A DNA stretch of 37,189 bases from positions 1 to 37,189 of the forward strand of contig JANYBC010000012.1 of the NCBI GenBank assembly GCA_025360965.1, given 5' to 3'. The notes under the pieces were generated by a model. That model ran no database searches. It had not been told where the DNA came from and saw only the letters and a list, made by a program, of their open reading frames with translations. Position 1 is the first letter of the stretch; every line of letters begins with the position of its first letter. Of this stretch, positions 1 to 8,310 are shown piece by piece. The position numbers were made by a program, and so were the translations under genes. The DNA is from Anaeromyxobacter sp. Its GTDB lineage: Bacteria > Myxococcota > Myxococcia > Myxococcales > Anaeromyxobacteraceae.

Positions 1-24
1 TCGAGCGGGAAATAGGGGAAATCG

Positions 25-639
25 ATGACGAAGACTCAGATGAGGTCGTTGGCTGCATCGGCGGCAATGCTCGTGGTCTTGGTCGGTTGCGCCGGCAAGG
101 TTGGGACCGAAGGGGCGGTCGGTCCTACCGGTCCTGCTGGAGCCACTGGTCCCGCCGGTCCCGCCGGTCCCACCGGGGCGACCGGTCCAACCGGGGCGGT
201 GGGTCCTGCCGGGGCGATCGGTCCTGCCGGGCCATCGGTGGGTGCGCTCGTCGGCCAGAGCGTGAACAACCTGGATAACGTGGCGAACGGAGTCACCGGG
301 TACGTCAACATCCGCTCCAACTACATCCCGGCCACCAACCAGCGCGCCGTGGTGCTCGCGCGCTGCACCTTTGACGCGGCCGGCGCGGGGTCGATGCTGG
401 CGTTCCGGGCGGCGATTCGCAGCCCCACCGGGACCGGGACCATGACCTCAGGCACCGCCTACGAGCAGGCGGCGGAGACCTCCGTCGCCAACATCTGGGT
501 GGTGAGCACGGTCCAGGACTTCTTCGACCTGACCGCAGGGGTCGGGTACGACTTCGGCGTGAACTTCGTCGGGGCGTCGCCCAGCGGAGGGATCGGCAAC
601 GACTTCTGCACCCTGACGATCCAGTACTTCAGCCGCTGA
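25..639 (+). CDS. Collagen-like repeat lipoprotein
   Basis: Predicted 204-residue exported lipoprotein of unknown role. The N-terminus has a charged stretch, a hydrophobic core (residues 8-20) and a lipobox-like L-V-G-C with Cys22 as the likely lipidated residue. Residues 27-71 form 15 uninterrupted Gly-X-Y triplets rich in GPA, GPT and GAT, as in bacterial collagen-like proteins, which can trimerise as a triple helix. Residues 72-204 form a separate domain that I do not recognise. An AGGGGA ribosome-binding site lies 6-8 bases before the ATG. The triplets are encoded by near-identical 9-base units, so copy number could vary by slippage. The gene stands alone and converges on the radical SAM gene. 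Lipoprotein and collagen calls are seen in the sequence; function is unknown. Confidence 0.8.
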   Translation: MTKTQMRSLAASAAMLVVLVGCAGKVGTEGAVGPTGPAGATGPAGPAGPTGATGPTGAVGPAGAIGPAGPSVGALVGQSVNNLDNVANGVTGYVNIRSNYIPATNQRAVVLARCTFDAAGAGSMLAFRAAIRSPTGTGTMTSGTAYEQAAETSVANIWVVSTVQDFFDLTAGVGYDFGVNFVGASPSGGIGNDFCTLTIQYFSR

Positions 640-644
640 GCGAG

Positions 645-698
645 AGGGCGTCCGCCACCCAGCCACCCCGCCAGTCGCCCGGCGGAGGCGGGCGCCCT
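645..698. terminator. Possible bidirectional hairpin terminator
   Basis: Between the convergent lipoprotein and radical SAM genes, AGGGCG-TCCGCC (645-656) can pair with GGCGGA (681-686) and CGCCCT (693-698), with an internal bulge. There is no T-run, so this is only a candidate. Confidence 0.3.
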
Positions 699-699
699 G

Positions 700-2193
700 T
701 CAGGGATGCGGCGTGCCGTGCGGCATGCCGTGGGGCATGCCGGGCTGATGCTCCATCTTCGGCATCTTCATGCCGAGGAAGGAGAAGTGCTCGCGGTAGC
801 CCTTCATCATCTCCTGGAAGGCGCTCATCATGTAGCGGCGCTTGAAGCCATCGGGGAGCTGCATCACCTCCGGCATCTTCTTCGCGTAGAAGGTCATGTA
901 GCACTTGCCCAGCGCCACCATGACCTCCTCGAGCGTCATGTCGTAAGGCTCCACGATGGGCGTGGCCAGGTTGTACTTGGACCAGTCGGTGACGCGGATC
1001 CGGTCCTTGAACTGAGCGTGGATGGGCGTGAACGGCATGGGGGTGAGCACCGGGAAGACCGCGATGTCGGGGTTGACCCGGATGGCCTCGGTGATGGTCC
1101 CCTCGATCGACTTCCAGGTCTCGGTGGGCCCGCCGATCATGAAGGAGGCCTCGGTCATGATGCCGTGCTCGCGGGCCAGGTCGACCGCCCGCTTGTTCTG
1201 GCTGACGCTGGTCCCCTTGTTGAGCGTGACCAGCATCTCGTCGGTGCTGCCCTCGGCGCCCAGGTAGAGGTGGATCACCCCGGCGTCCCGGTACTTGGGG
1301 AGGATGGCCTCGTCGCGGATGATGTCCTCGACGCGCGTCTCCATGAGCAGCTGCACGTCCATCTTTTCGGCGATGAGCAGGTCGAGGAGCCGCTCCCAGC
1401 GGACCGGGTCGTTGGTCGGGTAGGGGTCGATGAGGGTGATGAACTCCACGCCGTGCACGTCCACCAGCTGGTGCATCTCCTCGATGACGTTCTGCGGATC
1501 GCGGGCCCGCCAGTCCCCCCGCCAGAACTGCCGGTGGCTGCAGAAGGAGCAGCCCATCATGCAGCCGCGCGAGGTGAGCATCGAGGCCATGCGGCCCCAG
1601 GGCTCGATGTTGTAGTGGTAGTCGCCCCAGTCGAGCAGGTGCCAGGCCGGGCGGAGCGCGCCGAGGTCGGCGATGTGCGGGCGCAGCGGCGTGGCCACGA
1701 CGCGCCCGTCACGCTGGTAGGCGATCCCCTGCACGCCGGACGGATCGCCCGACCGCAGCGCGGCCAGGAGCTCCGGGAAGGTCTCCTCCATCTCGCCGCA
1801 GAGCACGAAGTCGACGAGGTTGGAGGGGTCGGCGAAGATCTCACGGAACATGAAGGTCGGGTGGGGGCCGCCGATCACGGTGACGATCTTCGGGTCGACC
1901 TCCTTGGCCACCCTGAGCGCCTGGAGGGCCGCTGGGACCGTGGCGGTGCTGATGGCGCCGGTGACCGGCAGGTAGTCGAGGCTCACCACCACGTCGGGTC
2001 GGTAGCTGCTTACCTGGGCGCGGACGTCGTCGAAGGTGGCGCCGGACTTGTTCATGGCGTCGTAGATGCGCGCCTCGTGCCCGGCCTTCTCGGCGACGCC
2101 GGCGAGGTAGGCGAGCTGGAGCGGTGGCCAGGTGCCGATGACCTGGACGCCCCAGCAGAGGTACGGCGGGCCGATGAAGAGGATCCTGCTCAT
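700..2193 (-). CDS. B12-binding domain radical SAM protein (BchE-like architecture)
   Basis: 497-residue protein. The N-terminal ~170 residues look like a Rossmann-type cobalamin-binding domain, including V-x-G-G-P-H-P near residue 106, without the classical DxHxxG motif. The radical SAM Cys motif C-x3-C-x2-C is at Cys211, Cys215 and Cys218, and should bind a 4Fe-4S cluster that cleaves SAM. Downstream segments such as G-A-E-G and G-G-P-T-E-T match the class B radical SAM barrel. The overall layout recalls BchE/P-methylase relatives, so a methylation or oxidative rearrangement is plausible, but the substrate cannot be read from sequence. The last ~23 residues are a Met/His/Pro-rich tail (PHG-type repeats), which is unusual. 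I chose the ATG at 2193 because the protein begins M-S-R-I-L-F-I-G-P-P there; a frame extension to 2250 looks non-coding. No pathway partner lies alongside. Confidence 0.85.
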   Translation of the reverse strand: MSRILFIGPPYLCWGVQVIGTWPPLQLAYLAGVAEKAGHEARIYDAMNKSGATFDDVRAQVSSYRPDVVVSLDYLPVTGAISTATVPAALQALRVAKEVDPKIVTVIGGPHPTFMFREIFADPSNLVDFVLCGEMEETFPELLAALRSGDPSGVQGIAYQRDGRVVATPLRPHIADLGALRPAWHLLDWGDYHYNIEPWGRMASMLTSRGCMMGCSFCSHRQFWRGDWRARDPQNVIEEMHQLVDVHGVEFITLIDPYPTNDPVRWERLLDLLIAEKMDVQLLMETRVEDIIRDEAILPKYRDAGVIHLYLGAEGSTDEMLVTLNKGTSVSQNKRAVDLAREHGIMTEASFMIGGPTETWKSIEGTITEAIRVNPDIAVFPVLTPMPFTPIHAQFKDRIRVTDWSKYNLATPIVEPYDMTLEEVMVALGKCYMTFYAKKMPEVMQLPDGFKRRYMMSAFQEMMKGYREHFSFLGMKMPKMEHQPGMPHGMPHGTPHP

Positions 2194-2321
2194 GGATCGG
2201 GTATCCGTTGGCTGGTGGTTCGTGCAGCGGGGACGCCTGCGCCATAACACGAGCGGCGCTCGGCCGCACCCCTATGGGTAGGCAGAAGCGCACCAGCTGC
2301 TCGGGCCAGGCCGGAACGATC

Positions 2322-2327
2322 ATTTTA
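2322..2327 (-). promoter_or_regulatory. Possible -10 element for the radical SAM gene
   Basis: On the minus strand, TAAAAT stands out in the GC-rich 191-base gap (2194-2384) between moxR and the radical SAM start. I find no convincing -35. The gap holds no other gene that I can support. Confidence 0.25.
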
Positions 2328-2384
2328 GCGCCCTCCAGCGGAAAGGGCCGCCAGGCGAGCGCGCCGGAGCCGGCCGGAGCGGTG

Positions 2385-3359
<975 letters not shown>

Positions 3360-3366
3360 GGGGCCG

Positions 3367-3372
3367 ACTCTA
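3367..3372 (-). promoter_or_regulatory. Possible -10 hexamer just upstream of moxR
   Basis: On the minus strand, TAGAGT ends 7 bases before the moxR ATG. It would give a nearly leaderless internal transcript. No good -35 is visible. Confidence 0.25.
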
Positions 3373-3383
3373 GCATGCGGGTT

Positions 3384-4499
3384 TCAGCGGCCGCGCCGGC
3401 GCCGCGCCGCCTCGACGTCGGCCGCGGCCCGGGCCACCTCGAGCAGGATCCCGGCGCCGCCCCTGGCCAGCGCCGCCTCGCCGCGCCGCAGCGGCTCGAC
3501 CGCCGCCGGCGCCCGGAGGCCGAGCCGCAGGGCGGCCTGCCCGGCCGGGAGCGAGGCTGGGACGCCGGCCTCCAGCGCCAGCGCCAGGCGCAGCCGTCGC
3601 CAGGTGGTCGCGGCCAGCTCCTCCTCGGCCCCGGCCCGCCGGTAGAGTTCGGCCAGCGAGGCCAGGTAGTCCCGCGTGGTCCTGCCGGTCGGCAGGGGCG
3701 GGGGCGGCCGGACCGCCCCGTGCCGTGGCCAGAGCGCCCACCCGAGCAGGAGGACCACCAGCCCGAGCTGCAGGCCGAGCCAGGCGCCAGGCCGCGCCAC
3801 GCCTTCGCCCGGCGGGCCGGCGGGGCGCAGGGCGCGCTCGTCGAAGGCGATCGGCCCGAGCGCCGCCAGTCTCACCCAGAGTGACAGCGAGTCTCCCTCG
3901 CCGATGGAGCGGTTGTCGAGCGGCTCGGGGCCGGAGAGCAGCAGCAGCTCGCCGCGCCCGAGCGGAACGGCCACCGCCGCCGGGCGCCCCGCCTCGCCCA
4001 GCACCGGCCGCGCCCCGGGGGCGTCCGAGGCGACCCCACCGGCGCCGACGCGCAGGGAGAGGCCGTCGAAGAGCGGGTGGGGTGCGAGCGGCCCGGCCGT
4101 CCCCTCCACTCCGCCGGGCACCCGCCGGACCGAGAGCCGCCTCGACAGGACCGGCTGGCTCGCTTCGCCGCGAGGTCCGAGCGCCCAGACCACCCGCCCG
4201 CCGGCCCGGGCCCAGTCGAGGAGCGCGGCTACCTGCCCCTCGCCCAGCGGCGCGGCCGGGGCGAGCAGGAGCCAGGTCTCACCCGGTGAAGGATCGGCGG
4301 CGCCGGGAACGAGCCGGCGGAACGGGCGCCCGGTGGCCGCCAGCCAGCGGGCCGCCGCCCCGACCCCCGGACCGGCCGTCGACTCGGTCGAGGGGAAGCT
4401 GGCGAGCGCCGGGTCTCCCCGCGTCGGCGCGGCCACCACCGCCAGCACCAGCAGCCCGGTCCCGAGCAGTCCCACCAGCACCAGGCCGGCGCGGTTCAC
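3384..4499 (-). CDS. DUF4350 domain-containing membrane protein
   Basis: 371-residue protein with one N-terminal transmembrane segment (about residues 5-25) and a second near residues 225-245 (hydrophobic run ending W-A-L-W-P-R). The extracytoplasmic part between them carries the DUF4350-type pattern: S-x-x-S-T near residue 40, a Rossmann-like stretch (W-L-L-L-A-P, then G-G-R-V-V-W) and L-L-L-L-S-G. The C-terminal cytoplasmic part is Ala/Arg-rich and helical. The start is GTG at 4499, overlapping the DUF4129 stop by 4 bases (GTGA), which implies translational coupling. DUF4350 proteins are regularly found beside MoxR, DUF58 and DUF4129 genes; their biochemical role is unknown. I infer a membrane component of a MoxR-serviced complex. 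Confidence 0.75.
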   Translation of the reverse strand: MNRAGLVLVGLLGTGLLVLAVVAAPTRGDPALASFPSTESTAGPGVGAAARWLAATGRPFRRLVPGAADPSPGETWLLLAPAAPLGEGQVAALLDWARAGGRVVWALGPRGEASQPVLSRRLSVRRVPGGVEGTAGPLAPHPLFDGLSLRVGAGGVASDAPGARPVLGEAGRPAAVAVPLGRGELLLLSGPEPLDNRSIGEGDSLSLWVRLAALGPIAFDERALRPAGPPGEGVARPGAWLGLQLGLVVLLLGWALWPRHGAVRPPPPLPTGRTTRDYLASLAELYRRAGAEEELAATTWRRLRLALALEAGVPASLPAGQAALRLGLRAPAAVEPLRRGEAALARGGAGILLEVARAAADVEAARRRRGR

Positions 4500-5116
4500 G
4501 GCGCCACCTCGCCGGGCAGGTCCGGTCCCGAGGCGAGGCCGGCCGCCACAGCCAGCGCCGCGGCCGCCTCCTCGGCGCTGACCGGTCGCTGGCCGAAGAC
4601 GGTCCGCTCGTGGAGCCGGACCAGCCGGGCGAAGCCCTCATCCGCCAGGCGGCTGGCGAGCTCCGGGCCGGTCAGCGCCTCGGTGGCCCTTCCGCCGAGC
4701 CGACGGTGGAGGCCACCCACCGCGGCCAGGAAGGCGAGCCGCACCGCCTCGGCCAGCTCCCCGGCCGCCAGCGCCCGCTCTCCCTCGGCGACCGTCACCC
4801 GCGGCTCGGCGAGGGTCCTGACCAGCACCGGCGGCGCCGCCGGCGCGGGACGCCGCCGCGATCGGCGCAGGCGAGCGGCTCGCCAGAGCAGCAGCGCCGC
4901 CACGGCCACGGCGGCAAGAAAGACCACGCGTCCCAGCCCGGCCACCTGCTCGGCCTCGGAGGTGCCGAGCAGCTCGGTGAGCCGCTCCCAGGCCTGCCTG
5001 AGCCAGCGCAGCAGCCCCTCGCCGCGCCAGCGGGCCGAGTGGAAGTCCGGGGAGGAGAGCACCTGGGCCAGCGCGGCGCGGTCGGCCTCGGTGGCGAGCT
5101 GGCCGGCGGCGCTCAC
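4496..5116 (-). CDS. DUF4129 domain-containing protein
   Basis: 206-residue protein with a single transmembrane segment (about residues 67-83, rich in V/A/L) followed by a basic RRSRRR stop-transfer stretch. The C-terminal domain has the DUF4129 signature: an alpha-helical region with A-L-T-G-P-E-L-A, then E-R-T-V-F-G and an A-E-E-A-A-A-A-L ending. The N-terminal ~65 residues are extracytoplasmic and include a W-L-R-Q-A-W-E-R-L segment common in such proteins. It starts with GTG at 5116, overlapping the previous gene by 4 bases, and overlaps the DUF4350 gene by 4 bases. Function is unknown; neighbours suggest a MoxR-associated envelope function. Confidence 0.75.
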   Translation of the reverse strand: MSAAGQLATEADRAALAQVLSSPDFHSARWRGEGLLRWLRQAWERLTELLGTSEAEQVAGLGRVVFLAAVAVAALLLWRAARLRRSRRRPAPAAPPVLVRTLAEPRVTVAEGERALAAGELAEAVRLAFLAAVGGLHRRLGGRATEALTGPELASRLADEGFARLVRLHERTVFGQRPVSAEEAAAALAVAAGLASGPDLPGEVAP

Positions 5117-6099
5117 GCGGCCTGCTCCAGCCGCCCGGCCCAGGCCGCCAGGTCGAGCCCCTCGGTCCGCGCCCGGCGCTCGAAGTAGAAGACCACCGTC
5201 ACCGCCAGCGAGAAGGGCTGGAGCGCGGCGCTGGCCACCAGCTCGAACAGCGAGAGCCCCAGCTCGACCGGGAGCGGCAAGGCCCCGGGCAGGAAGGGGA
5301 GGCTGCCTTCACCCCCGCCGACGCTGCTGGCCAGGGCCCGCGGCAGGCCGGCCAGGCCGTTGACCGCCAGCATCAGCACGAAGGCGGTGAAGAGCAGCAG
5401 CGAGGCCCGGACGCCGGGGCGCTCCAGCAGCGCCTGGCCGGGGCGCGGTCCCATGAGCCTGATGGAGCGGCGCACCGCCTGGAAGGGGCCGAGCCCCTCC
5501 ACCGCCACCGCCACCGGGGCGAGGATGGTGCGGAGCAGCGCCATCAGGAAGAAGATCAGCCCGCCCAGCACCGCGCCGATGGTCCCGGCCAGGACCGTGG
5601 CGCCCGAGTGGGCCGTGAAGGCGACGAGCAGCCCCGGGAGCGCGCCGAGTCCGAGCGCCGTGGTCAGCAGGAGCTGCTGGACCAGCCCGGCTCCGAGCGC
5701 TCCGAGCAGCCGCCGCGGCCAGGAGGCGACCCAAGCCTGCGGCAGGCCTGCGGCGGTGAGACCCGGCGCGAGCGCCGGCGCCAGGAGCGCCGCCGTGACG
5801 GTGGTGGCGAGGGACTGGAGCAGGAAGAGGACCACCAGCAGGCCGCCCGCCGCCGCCAGCGCCGAGGGCGCCTGCTCGGCAGCCTGCCGGGGGTCGCCGC
5901 TGGCGAGCAGGAGGGCCGGCGCCTGCGCCGAGAGGAAGCGGGCCATGGCCAGCGCGGGCGCCTGCAGGATCAGCATGGCGAGGAAGAGCTGCCGGAAGTG
6001 GAGCCGCGCGGCGGAGATGGCCCGGTCGATCATCCCGCCAATGCCGAGCGGGCCGATGGTCAGGTCGGGGGGCGGTTGGCTGGCCGGGTCGCGGGACAG
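5113..6099 (-). CDS. Polytopic membrane protein of the MoxR operon, probable CTG start
   Basis: About 328 residues with roughly six hydrophobic segments, similar in style to integral membrane proteins with a glycerophosphodiesterase-type membrane domain. No catalytic motif is visible. The first in-frame ATG is at 6033, but the frame stays open upstream to the DUF493 stop codon and encodes D-L-T-I-G-P-L-G-I-G-G-M-I-D-R-A, which matches the conserved N-terminal motif of this protein type (P-L-x-x-x-E-I-L-D-R-A). No ATG, GTG or TTG is in frame there. A strong AGGAGG at 6113-6108 lies 8 bases before a CTG at 6099, so I take CTG as the start. The ribosome-binding site overlaps the DUF493 stop, which implies coupling. 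Function unknown. Confidence 0.65.
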   Translation of the reverse strand: MSRDPASQPPPDLTIGPLGIGGMIDRAISAARLHFRQLFLAMLILQAPALAMARFLSAQAPALLLASGDPRQAAEQAPSALAAAGGLLVVLFLLQSLATTVTAALLAPALAPGLTAAGLPQAWVASWPRRLLGALGAGLVQQLLLTTALGLGALPGLLVAFTAHSGATVLAGTIGAVLGGLIFFLMALLRTILAPVAVAVEGLGPFQAVRRSIRLMGPRPGQALLERPGVRASLLLFTAFVLMLAVNGLAGLPRALASSVGGGEGSLPFLPGALPLPVELGLSLFELVASAALQPFSLAVTVVFYFERRARTEGLDLAAWAGRLEQAA

Positions 6100-6107
6100 G
6101 GTCAGCT

Positions 6108-6113
6108 CCTCCT
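6108..6113 (-). promoter_or_regulatory. Ribosome-binding site that decides a CTG start
   Basis: AGGAGG on the minus strand, made partly from the TAG stop of the DUF493 gene (6114-6112). It sits 8 bases from CTG at 6099 and about 75 bases from the first ATG at 6033. Confidence 0.55.
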
Positions 6114-6387
6114 ACAGTGCGTGGACCACGCGCGGGTCGTCACGCAGGGCGTCGTAGAGGGAGAGCCGCTGCGGCTCGCTGGTCAAGGTCACCACCACGG
6201 TCACCGAGTGGTACTTGCCGCCGGCGCTGGCGCGCACCGTGACCTGCCCGGCCGGCGCCGCGCCGACCACCCGGGCCACCAGGCCGCGGGCGTGCTCGGC
6301 GAAGTCGTCGCCGGCGAGCCCGATGATGGTGATCGGATACTCGACCGGATACTGGAAGCCGGCTGGCCGGTCACCGGGAAGTTCCAT
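6112..6387 (-). CDS. DUF493 (YbeD-like) family protein
   Basis: 91-residue protein of the DUF493/YbeD family, small ACT-like ferredoxin-fold proteins of unclear regulatory function. The family pattern is visible: F-Q-Y-P-V-E-Y-P-I-T-I-I-G near the start, then S-A-G-G-K-Y-H-S-V-T-V in the middle (residues 54-64), and L-Y-D-A-L-R-D-D-P-R-V at the end. The length is typical. I start at the ATG at 6387; a longer frame running upstream encodes no recognisable protein. It heads the minus-strand MoxR operon: its stop codon overlaps the ribosome-binding site of the next gene. Confidence 0.85.
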   Translation of the reverse strand: MELPGDRPAGFQYPVEYPITIIGLAGDDFAEHARGLVARVVGAAPAGQVTVRASAGGKYHSVTVVVTLTSEPQRLSLYDALRDDPRVVHAL

Positions 6388-6706
6388 CCTGCGAGCATAG
6401 CCGGGGTCGTGTGGGATGCGAACCGTGGGAGTCGGAGCGCCACGCAGGCCTCGCCACATCGCGCGGCGCGGCGCTGAGCGGGTCTGCGCCACCCGGGTCG
6501 GCACGCGCTCGGCGCGGGCGCGGCGCGGCTGGCGTGCCGCCCGAGCAGGCCCGCCGTCGAATCCGCTGGAATTCCGGCGCGCTCCGTCGCTTGCACCGTC
6601 CGTCCGGGGTGTGGGCCCTCCCTCGGCACGCCGGTCGCAAAGAGGGAGAGGCGAGAGCGCAGGGGCGCGCGTGAGCCGAAGCAGCCATCGAGAGGGAGAT
6701 CGGGAC
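6388..6706. other. 319-base divergent intergenic region
   Basis: This separates the DUF493 start (minus) from the Ig-like repeat gene (plus). It is open in the Ig-like frame from 6416, but that translation is Arg-rich, has no signal peptide and does not resemble a repeat half, so I regard it as non-coding. It holds the candidate DUF493 promoter and an AGAGGGAG ribosome-binding site (6691-6698) for the plus-strand gene. I see nothing else in it. Confidence 0.6.
6394..6422 (-). promoter_or_regulatory. Candidate promoter for the DUF493-MoxR operon
   Basis: On the minus strand, TTCGCA (6422-6417), a 17-base spacer, then TATGCT (6399-6394), ending 6 bases before the DUF493 ATG. If used, the transcript would start at or very near the ATG (leaderless). 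Confidence 0.4.
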
Positions 6707-7969
6707 ATGATGACGACGAAGAAGCTGATGGTGGTGGACGTCACGGGCCAGGTGGCCTGGTCCTCCTCCGACCTGACCATCGCCGCCGTCGACGCCAGCG
6801 GCCTGGTCAGCACCGCCGCCGCCGGCAGCGCGCTCCTGGTGGCCTCCCTGGAAGGGAAGACGGCTTCCGCCACCCTGCAGGTCAGTGACGCCATCCTGCT
6901 CTCGCTGGAGCTGACGCCGAGCCAGCTCCAGGTCCCGCTCGGGGTGGCGCTGTCCGCCCTGGTCAAGGGCACCTTCTCCGATGGCTCGGTGGTCGACCTG
7001 ACCTCGCAGGTCTCCTGGGGCGCGCCCGGCAGCGGCCTGGTGGTCGTGACGCCCGGCCAGTTCCGCGCCTCGGCCAAGGGGCTGGCCCGGCTCCAGGCTT
7101 CCTTCCAGGAGCGGGAGGCGACCGCCGACGTCCTGGTCACCGACGCGGTGGCCACGGCGCTGCAGCTCGGCAGCGCGCGCAGCCTGGCTGCACTCCCCAA
7201 GGGCACGCTCGCCAGGATCGTCGCCACCGCCAGCTTCACAGACGGCACCGCGCTCGACGTCACCGCCGACGTCACCTGGAGCAGCGACGCGCTCGCCATC
7301 GCCGCCGTCGAGGGCGTCATGGTGCGTGCCGTCGGCGTCGGGGCCACCCGGCTGCTCGGCTCCTACCAGGGGAGGTCCAGCTCGCTCGACGTGACCGTGA
7401 CCGAGGCCGAGGTGGTGGCCCTCTCGGTGCGGCCTCCGCTGGCGACCGCCCCGGCCGGTGACTTCGTCGCGCTCAGCGCCACTGCCACCTACTCCGACGG
7501 CAGCTCCGGCGACGTCACCGATCAGGTGACCTGGTCCTCCCTCGATCCGGTGGCGGTGCAGCTCTCCAACCGGCTGAACGAGCACGGCCACGCCTTCGGG
7601 CTGATCCGCGGCGCGCAGACTGTGGTGACCGCCCAGCTCCCCTCCGCCGGCCTCTCCGCCACCACGCTGGTCCAGGTCGGCGCCCCCGCGGTCCGGGGCT
7701 ATCGAATCGACCAGGCGCTCTCCGTGGCGCGCCGCACGGTCACCGCCGGGGCCGACCTCCAGCTCAGCGCCACCGCCACCTACACCGACGGCACCACCGC
7801 CAGCGCCACCGCGCAGCTCGTCTGGGTGAGCTTCTCGCCCAGCGTGGCCGTCGCCGACCCATACTCCCCCGGCCTGATCCACACCTTGGCGCCCGGCTCG
7901 GCCACCATCGTGGTGACGCTCCCCGACCACCCGCTCATCTGGATGTCGGCGGTGGTCTTCGTCCGCTGA
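6707..7969 (+). CDS. Tandem bacterial Ig-like (Big_2-type) repeat protein, N-terminally truncated
   Basis: 420 residues made of about four and a half degenerate repeats of ~80-95 residues. Each has the Big_2-type core: a turn like Y-S-D-G-S, then D-V-T-x-Q-V-T-W-S-S, then A-x-G-x-A, ending T-V-T-E-A or similar. Repeat boundaries are near residues 62, 147, 234 and 326. The protein begins inside a repeat ([11 protein letters not shown] at residues 9-19), so the first repeat lacks its N-terminal half, and there is no signal peptide. Such proteins are normally surface or secreted. The start has two adjacent ATGs (6707, 6710) preceded by AGAGGGAG about 8 bases away. It may be a remnant of a longer secreted protein or a cytoplasmic leftover. 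A strong terminator follows. Confidence 0.75.
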   Translation: MMTTKKLMVVDVTGQVAWSSSDLTIAAVDASGLVSTAAAGSALLVASLEGKTASATLQVSDAILLSLELTPSQLQVPLGVALSALVKGTFSDGSVVDLTSQVSWGAPGSGLVVVTPGQFRASAKGLARLQASFQEREATADVLVTDAVATALQLGSARSLAALPKGTLARIVATASFTDGTALDVTADVTWSSDALAIAAVEGVMVRAVGVGATRLLGSYQGRSSSLDVTVTEAEVVALSVRPPLATAPAGDFVALSATATYSDGSSGDVTDQVTWSSLDPVAVQLSNRLNEHGHAFGLIRGAQTVVTAQLPSAGLSATTLVQVGAPAVRGYRIDQALSVARRTVTAGADLQLSATATYTDGTTASATAQLVWVSFSPSVAVADPYSPGLIHTLAPGSATIVVTLPDHPLIWMSAVVFVR

Positions 7970-8009
7970 CGACTCCGTTCCCCTCGGTCGGAACCCCGAC
8001 CGGCCGAGA

Positions 8010-8050
8010 GCGCCCCCCGGGAATCCCCCGCGGGGGGCGCAGCCTTTTCT
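8010..8050 (+). terminator. Rho-independent terminator after the Ig-like repeat gene
   Basis: A perfect 10-base-pair stem (8010-8019 with 8031-8040, GCGCCCCCCG/CGGGGGGCGC), an 11-base loop, then AGCCTTTTCT. A smaller 7-bp hairpin (7985-7991 with 7996-8002) precedes it. Confidence 0.85.
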
Positions 8051-8061
8051 CGGGGAGCCGT

Positions 8062-8091
8062 TTGACGCGCCAGGCGGCGCGAGGTGAGAAT
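8062..8091 (+). promoter_or_regulatory. Candidate promoter for thiS-thiG
   Basis: TTGACG (8062-8067), an 18-base spacer, then GAGAAT (8086-8091), 10 bases before the thiS ATG. The leader would be very short. No TPP riboswitch fits in this space. Confidence 0.4.
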
Positions 8092-8101
8092 CCCGCCCCT
8101 C

Positions 8102-8308
8102 ATGGCGATCCTGGTTCGATTGAACGGCGAGCAGCGGGAACTGCCCGACGGGCTGACGGTGGAGACCCTGCTCGGGCACCTGGGCGTGAAGGCGACCCGC
8201 GTGGCGGTCGAGGTGAACGAGGCGGTGGTCACCAAGGACCGCTACCCGGTCCATCGGCTCTCGGGCGGGGACTCGATCGAGATCGTCGCCTTCGTGGGCG
8301 GGGGGTGA
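8102..8308 (+). CDS. thiS: Sulfur carrier protein ThiS
   Basis: 68-residue ubiquitin-fold sulfur carrier for the thiazole half of thiamine. The protein ends V-G-G-G, giving the C-terminal Gly-Gly that is adenylated by ThiF and converted to a thiocarboxylate, the sulfur donor for ThiG. Other family marks are R-L-N-G near the start, L-L-G-H-L in the middle and D-x-I-E-I-V just before the tail. I chose the ATG at 8102 (M-A-I-L-V-R-L-N-G); a GTG at 8084 would add six residues with no family similarity. The thiG gene starts 2 bases after the stop, so the two are cotranscribed and the proteins form a complex. Confidence 0.93.
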   Translation: MAILVRLNGEQRELPDGLTVETLLGHLGVKATRVAVEVNEAVVTKDRYPVHRLSGGDSIEIVAFVGGG

Positions 8309-8310
8309 CC

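Noticed and set aside
103-237. CRISPR-like or satellite repeat at the window start
   Set aside because: The short repeats are in frame and encode Gly-X-Y collagen triplets; there are no spacers.
706-2247. Long plus-strand open frame opposite the radical SAM gene
   Set aside because: His/Asp/Gly/Val-rich shadow translation of the minus-strand gene; no recognisable domain.
6416-6706. N-terminal extension of the Ig-like repeat protein
   Set aside because: It is open in frame but Arg-rich, has no signal peptide and no repeat similarity; a good ribosome-binding site precedes the ATG at 6707.
8041-8101. TPP riboswitch upstream of thiS
   Set aside because: The conserved CTGAGA and pyrophosphate-sensor parts are absent and only about 50 bases lie between the terminator and the ATG.
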